From: JAAZBV01 sp964460435
GTDB taxonomy: Bacteria > Desulfobacterota > DSM-4660 > Desulfatiglandales > HGW-15
NCBI GenBank assembly: GCA_964460435.1
Contig: CAYWRH010000109.1
Span: forward strand, 1 to 14,677
DNA length: 14,677 nucleotides
Direction: 5' to 3'
The position numbers and the translations under genes are program-made. Below the pieces are notes generated by a model. The model saw only the letters and a list, made by a program, of their open reading frames with translations. It had not been told where the DNA came from and did not search any database. Shown one piece after another: positions 13,057 through 14,677 of this stretch (position 1 is its first letter; every line of letters starts with the position of its first letter).

Positions 13057-13583
13057 GTGTCACGGCTTTTCGATAAGAGATTGGGGGAGGCAAGAAAGCG
13101 ATACTTATTATATGTGGAAGATGGGGTTAGCCTAGAAAGGCGAACGGAACTGGTTGGAGGAGGATTAATAAGAAGCCTTGGTGGCTGGGATGAGATTAAA
13201 AAAATGAGGTTAAGCGGCCATGATCGAATCAAGAGTGATCAAAGGATACTGGGGGAGAGTGATTTTGTAGTTGATGTTCTTTCAAAGTCGGAGGCCCAAT
13301 TTTCCAGAAAATATAAGCTTAGAGGTATGGGCTATGATTTTATGAAGGCGCGAAGGTTGTTGATAAGGTCAGTAGTATATTCCAAATGGAAGCGGAATAT
13401 GTGATCGGAAGAGGAAAACAAAGAGACAGGGTACGTGCCAGGGATTTGTTGTGTTACTGGGCGGTGGTTGAACTTGGTCTCACAATGGTGGATGTAGCAA
13501 GGAGGCTTGATATATCCCCTGCCACTGTGAGCGTTTTTGTTCAGCGCGGAGAAAAGACTGCAAAGAATTACAAACTTGAGTGA
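13057..13583 (+). pseudogene. RAYT-type (REP-associated Y1) transposase remnant, N-truncated and frameshifted
   Basis: Two frames join into the C-terminal half of a REP-associated transposase of the kind common in Desulfobacterota. Frame one (13057-13404) has Glu-Leu-Val-Gly-Gly-Gly-Leu-Ile-Arg-Ser-Leu-Gly-Gly-Trp and Gln-Arg-Ile-Leu-Gly-Glu-Ser-Asp-Phe-Val. Frame two (13386-13583) carries Arg-Ala-Arg-Asp-Leu-Leu-Cys-Tyr-Trp-Ala-Val followed by a helix-turn-helix (Val-Asp-Val-Ala-Arg-Arg-Leu-Asp-Ile-Ser-Pro-Ala-Thr-Val-Ser) that resembles the DnaA C-terminal type. The shift occurs near 13380-13400. The N-terminal HUH domain with the catalytic Tyr is absent: upstream an in-frame TAG (13030) and the hairpin at 13002 take its place. 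It cannot be an active transposase. The frame-two part could still make a 65-residue DNA-binding peptide, but there is no sign that it does. Confidence 0.8.
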
Positions 13584-13890
13584 ATGTGGAAAATTAAAGG
13601 TCCCAATGACGCGCACTCTGACTTATTTTTTATCGCTTTTCCTAACAGGCTACAGTATAAAATGCTTCAGCCTATTTTTTCCCATTGCTTTTTCCAATTA
13701 AGTGGCTTAAAAAACCGTTATATTTTTCGGGTATAATGAATTACTGTCTTACAAGTCTTTTTGATTTATACGCATTGTCGATGTGAGAACGACGATGATC
13801 TATACACATTGTGTACCAAGCAAAACCGCAAAAGAAGTTAAGAGTCCCCTGGATTTCTGACTTTTTTGGCATGGTTTATGCTTTTATAGT
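13584..13890. other. AT-rich non-coding stretch upstream of the cassettes
   Basis: No convincing gene. There is an exact TATAAT at 13732-13737 on the plus strand without a good -35 box. Two imperfect direct copies lie at 13767-13781 and 13801-13815 (12 of 15 identical), and the second contains a perfect palindrome TACACA-t-TGTGTA (13803-13815). These could be regulator or recombinase sites. A 50-codon ORF at 13584-13736 starts at the transposase stop but has no ribosome site. Confidence 0.4.
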
Positions 13891-13949
13891 TATTAACAGA
13901 TGTAGCCTTATTAGCTGGACGGTTTCGTCCAGCTAATAACTTGTTATGC
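13891..13949 (+). repeat. Candidate integron recombination site (attC-like, left cassette junction)
   Basis: A perfect 13-base inverted repeat (13908-13920 and 13927-13939, 6-base loop) is followed after three bases by GTTATGC (13943-13949), which serves as the right core box of the junction. A possible left box ends in AAC at 13895-13897. The arms lack the unpaired bases normal for attC, and the two spacers differ (10 and 3 bases), so it may be a divergent attC or another hairpin. Its support comes mainly from the pairing of this GTTATGC with the left box of the site at 14329. Confidence 0.5.
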
Positions 13950-14379
13950 ATACAGAGGAGGAACTATGGAGGATGATACAAGAGCATGTGCTGCTTACAT
14001 TGCACTAAGACTTATCTCAGGAAGACAACCCTCATCGGTTTATGATTACTCGCAGGGGCGGCACATAAGCATCGATGGCACCATTTCTGAGTCGAACGTC
14101 AACGTTTATGACTACAGTCGATCTGCTCACTTCGGTGGAAGTGGCTCCAATGGTCGCTTTAACCTTTATGATTATGGGCATTCGCACCATGTAAGCCTTG
14201 AAATCAATGGCAATCAATACAGCGGATACGACTATGGCTCAGTTTGCCACTTCAGCGGCACGGTCAAGGGACAGTCAACTGTACTTTATGATTATGGCAA
14301 CGGTACGCATTTCAACTACTCGATCTAGGAATAACCCGCCACTGCAGACGACCGGCTTCGCCGGCGGCTGAGCAGCACG
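13944..14379 (+). mobile_element. Integron gene cassette (436 bases, one gene plus attC)
   Basis: The unit runs from the base after the G of GTTATGC (13943) to the G of GTTAGGA (14379), the normal integrase cut points. It holds one gene with its own AGGAGG ribosome site, and the gene's stop abuts the attC. On circularising, its right box would be GTTATGC, whose complement GCATAAC matches the left box GAATAAC (14329-14335) at 6 of 7 bases. The following GTTAGGA matches that left box less well. No integrase gene is in the window, so this is either the inner part of an array or an orphan attC cluster. Confidence 0.72.
13966..14328 (+). CDS. Cassette protein of five YDY-x4-H repeats, unknown function
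   Basis: A 120-residue protein I do not recognise. After a short helical N-terminus (1-20) it consists of five repeats. Tyr-Asp-Tyr falls at 26-28, 48-50, 68-70, 88-90 and 108-110 (steps of 22, 20, 20, 20), and every copy has His exactly seven residues after the first Tyr (33, 55, 75, 95, 115), followed by Ile, Phe or Val and a Gly/Ser/Asn-rich stretch. The pattern suggests a beta-solenoid or other repeat fold with aligned ladders of Tyr, Asp and His, which might bind metal, ligand or nucleic acid; that is inference. There is no signal peptide or membrane segment. GAGGAGG lies just before the ATG, and the TAG stop touches the attC. The repeats differ at DNA level, so they are old rather than recent slippage. 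It is the sole gene of the cassette. Confidence 0.85.
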   Translation: MEDDTRACAAYIALRLISGRQPSSVYDYSQGRHISIDGTISESNVNVYDYSRSAHFGGSGSNGRFNLYDYGHSHHVSLEINGNQYSGYDYGSVCHFSGTVKGQSTVLYDYGNGTHFNYSI

Positions 14380-14385
14380 TTAGGA
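14329..14385 (+). repeat. Integron attC site (57 bases)
   Basis: Left box GAATAAC (14329-14335) and right box GTTAGGA (14379-14385) enclose an imperfect palindrome around CCGGC-ttc-GCCGG. The arms CAG-a-CG-a-CCGG and CCGGCGGCTG pair with one mismatch and one unpaired A, the kind of extrahelical base that sets strand choice for the integrase. The length matches the short class of attC sites. The last base of the right box is A instead of the consensus pyrimidine. Confidence 0.78.
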
Positions 14386-14429
14386 GCCAAGCAGAGTAAA
14401 TATTCAAACCATATAGATAAGGGCCAAAG

Positions 14430-14657
14430 ATGAAAATTCTTGCATACGAGGCTAGCGGTGCCTCTGAAAATGAAATCCACTTCTCTCAAATGAAGTTCGG
14501 TAAGTTCAATCTTATTGTAGGCAATTCTGGCACTGGGAAGACGAGGCTATTAAATACCATCTTTAACGGCGCACGTCTGGTTGTTCAAAAGGATAAATTT
14601 TATATCGGATTTTGGGATGTCACTCTAGTATTTCGATTCAATAAAAAGGTTACATAA
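14430..14657 (+). CDS. N-terminal fragment of an AAA/ABC-type ATPase in the next cassette
   Basis: Only 75 residues before a TAA at 14655. The start (Met-Lys-Ile-Leu-Ala-Tyr-Glu) and the Walker A Gly-Asn-Ser-Gly-Thr-Gly-Lys-Thr at about 31-38, framed by beta strands (Phe-Asn-Leu-Ile-Val), match the N-terminus of SMC/RecF-like or OLD-like ATPases, which normally run to several hundred residues. Walker B and everything after it are absent. The stop follows a run of five A (14643-14647). With one more A the frame would stay open to the end of the window, so it may be a frameshift or a sequencing error rather than a true end. It lies 50 bases after the cassette start at 14380. The ribosome site is weak (AAGGGCC upstream). 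The function cannot be given. Confidence 0.6.
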   Translation: MKILAYEASGASENEIHFSQMKFGKFNLIVGNSGTGKTRLLNTIFNGARLVVQKDKFYIGFWDVTLVFRFNKKVT

Positions 14658-14677
14658 ATAATATAATATGCTATACT

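Noticed and set aside
13641..13720. Possible further attC beginning TCCTAACAGGCT
   Set aside because: The left box is the exact complement of GTTAGGA, but no right box with a matching inner palindrome follows. Only a 5-base pair (AGGCT/AGCCT) is seen.
13584..13736. 50-codon ORF starting at the transposase stop (TGAATG)
   Set aside because: No ribosome site, biased towards Phe in a T-rich stretch, and it ends at the TATAAT. Probably chance, although the start overlap is suggestive.
13767..13815. CRISPR-like array
   Set aside because: Only two short, imperfect copies, and no cas gene. No other regularly spaced repeat in the window fits a CRISPR.

Overview
The window looks like a chromosomal piece of an anaerobic member of the Desulfobacterota (former Deltaproteobacteria). 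This rests on the gene mix (a BcrB/HgdB-type dehydratase subunit with its BadF/HgdC-type activase, a type II secretion operon, a RAYT-type transposase remnant with a C-terminal helix-turn-helix) and on the intergenic 'CACGGAG' and 'CTTTGCG' repeats. It is inferred from protein character only; there is no rRNA or other taxonomic marker.

Layout. Positions 161-4241 are one leftward block: a receiver domain fused to a phosphofructokinase-like domain, then gspF, gspG, gspH and gspI, which encode the inner-membrane platform and three pseudopilins of a type II secretion system. A repeat-rich intergenic region (about 4250-4550) separates this block from a rightward, membrane-anchored alpha/beta hydrolase (4610-5458). 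Next come about 260 bases of stacked small repeats. A second leftward operon (10270 down to 5718) encodes a 2-hydroxyacyl-CoA dehydratase/benzoyl-CoA reductase-type subunit, its [4Fe-4S] ATPase activator, a Na/phosphate cotransporter with a PhoU-like tail, and pyrroline-5-carboxylate reductase (proC).

From about 10271 to the end the window is accessory DNA. It holds a gene-tail remnant, a VapBC-type toxin-antitoxin pair with a readable promoter and operator, a DruA-like/DUF4338 remnant, an AAA ATPase with a DUF4143 tail and a possibly leaderless promoter, and a REP-like hairpin next to a frameshifted RAYT transposase that lacks its catalytic N-terminus.

The last 740 bases read as integron gene cassettes. 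One complete cassette (13944-14379) carries a well-formed 57-base attC whose left box matches the cassette's own start (6 of 7 bases) better than it matches the next cassette. It encodes a 120-residue protein made of five copies of a Tyr-Asp-Tyr-x4-His repeat with a nearly exact 20-residue period, which I do not recognise. A second cassette starts at 14380 and encodes the N-terminus of an ATPase with a Walker A motif, cut short by a stop. No integrase lies in the window.

The strongest candidates for something undescribed are the YDY-x4-H repeat protein and the receiver-phosphofructokinase fusion, in which the phosphoacceptor Asp of the receiver and a metal-binding Asp of the kinase domain are both replaced.
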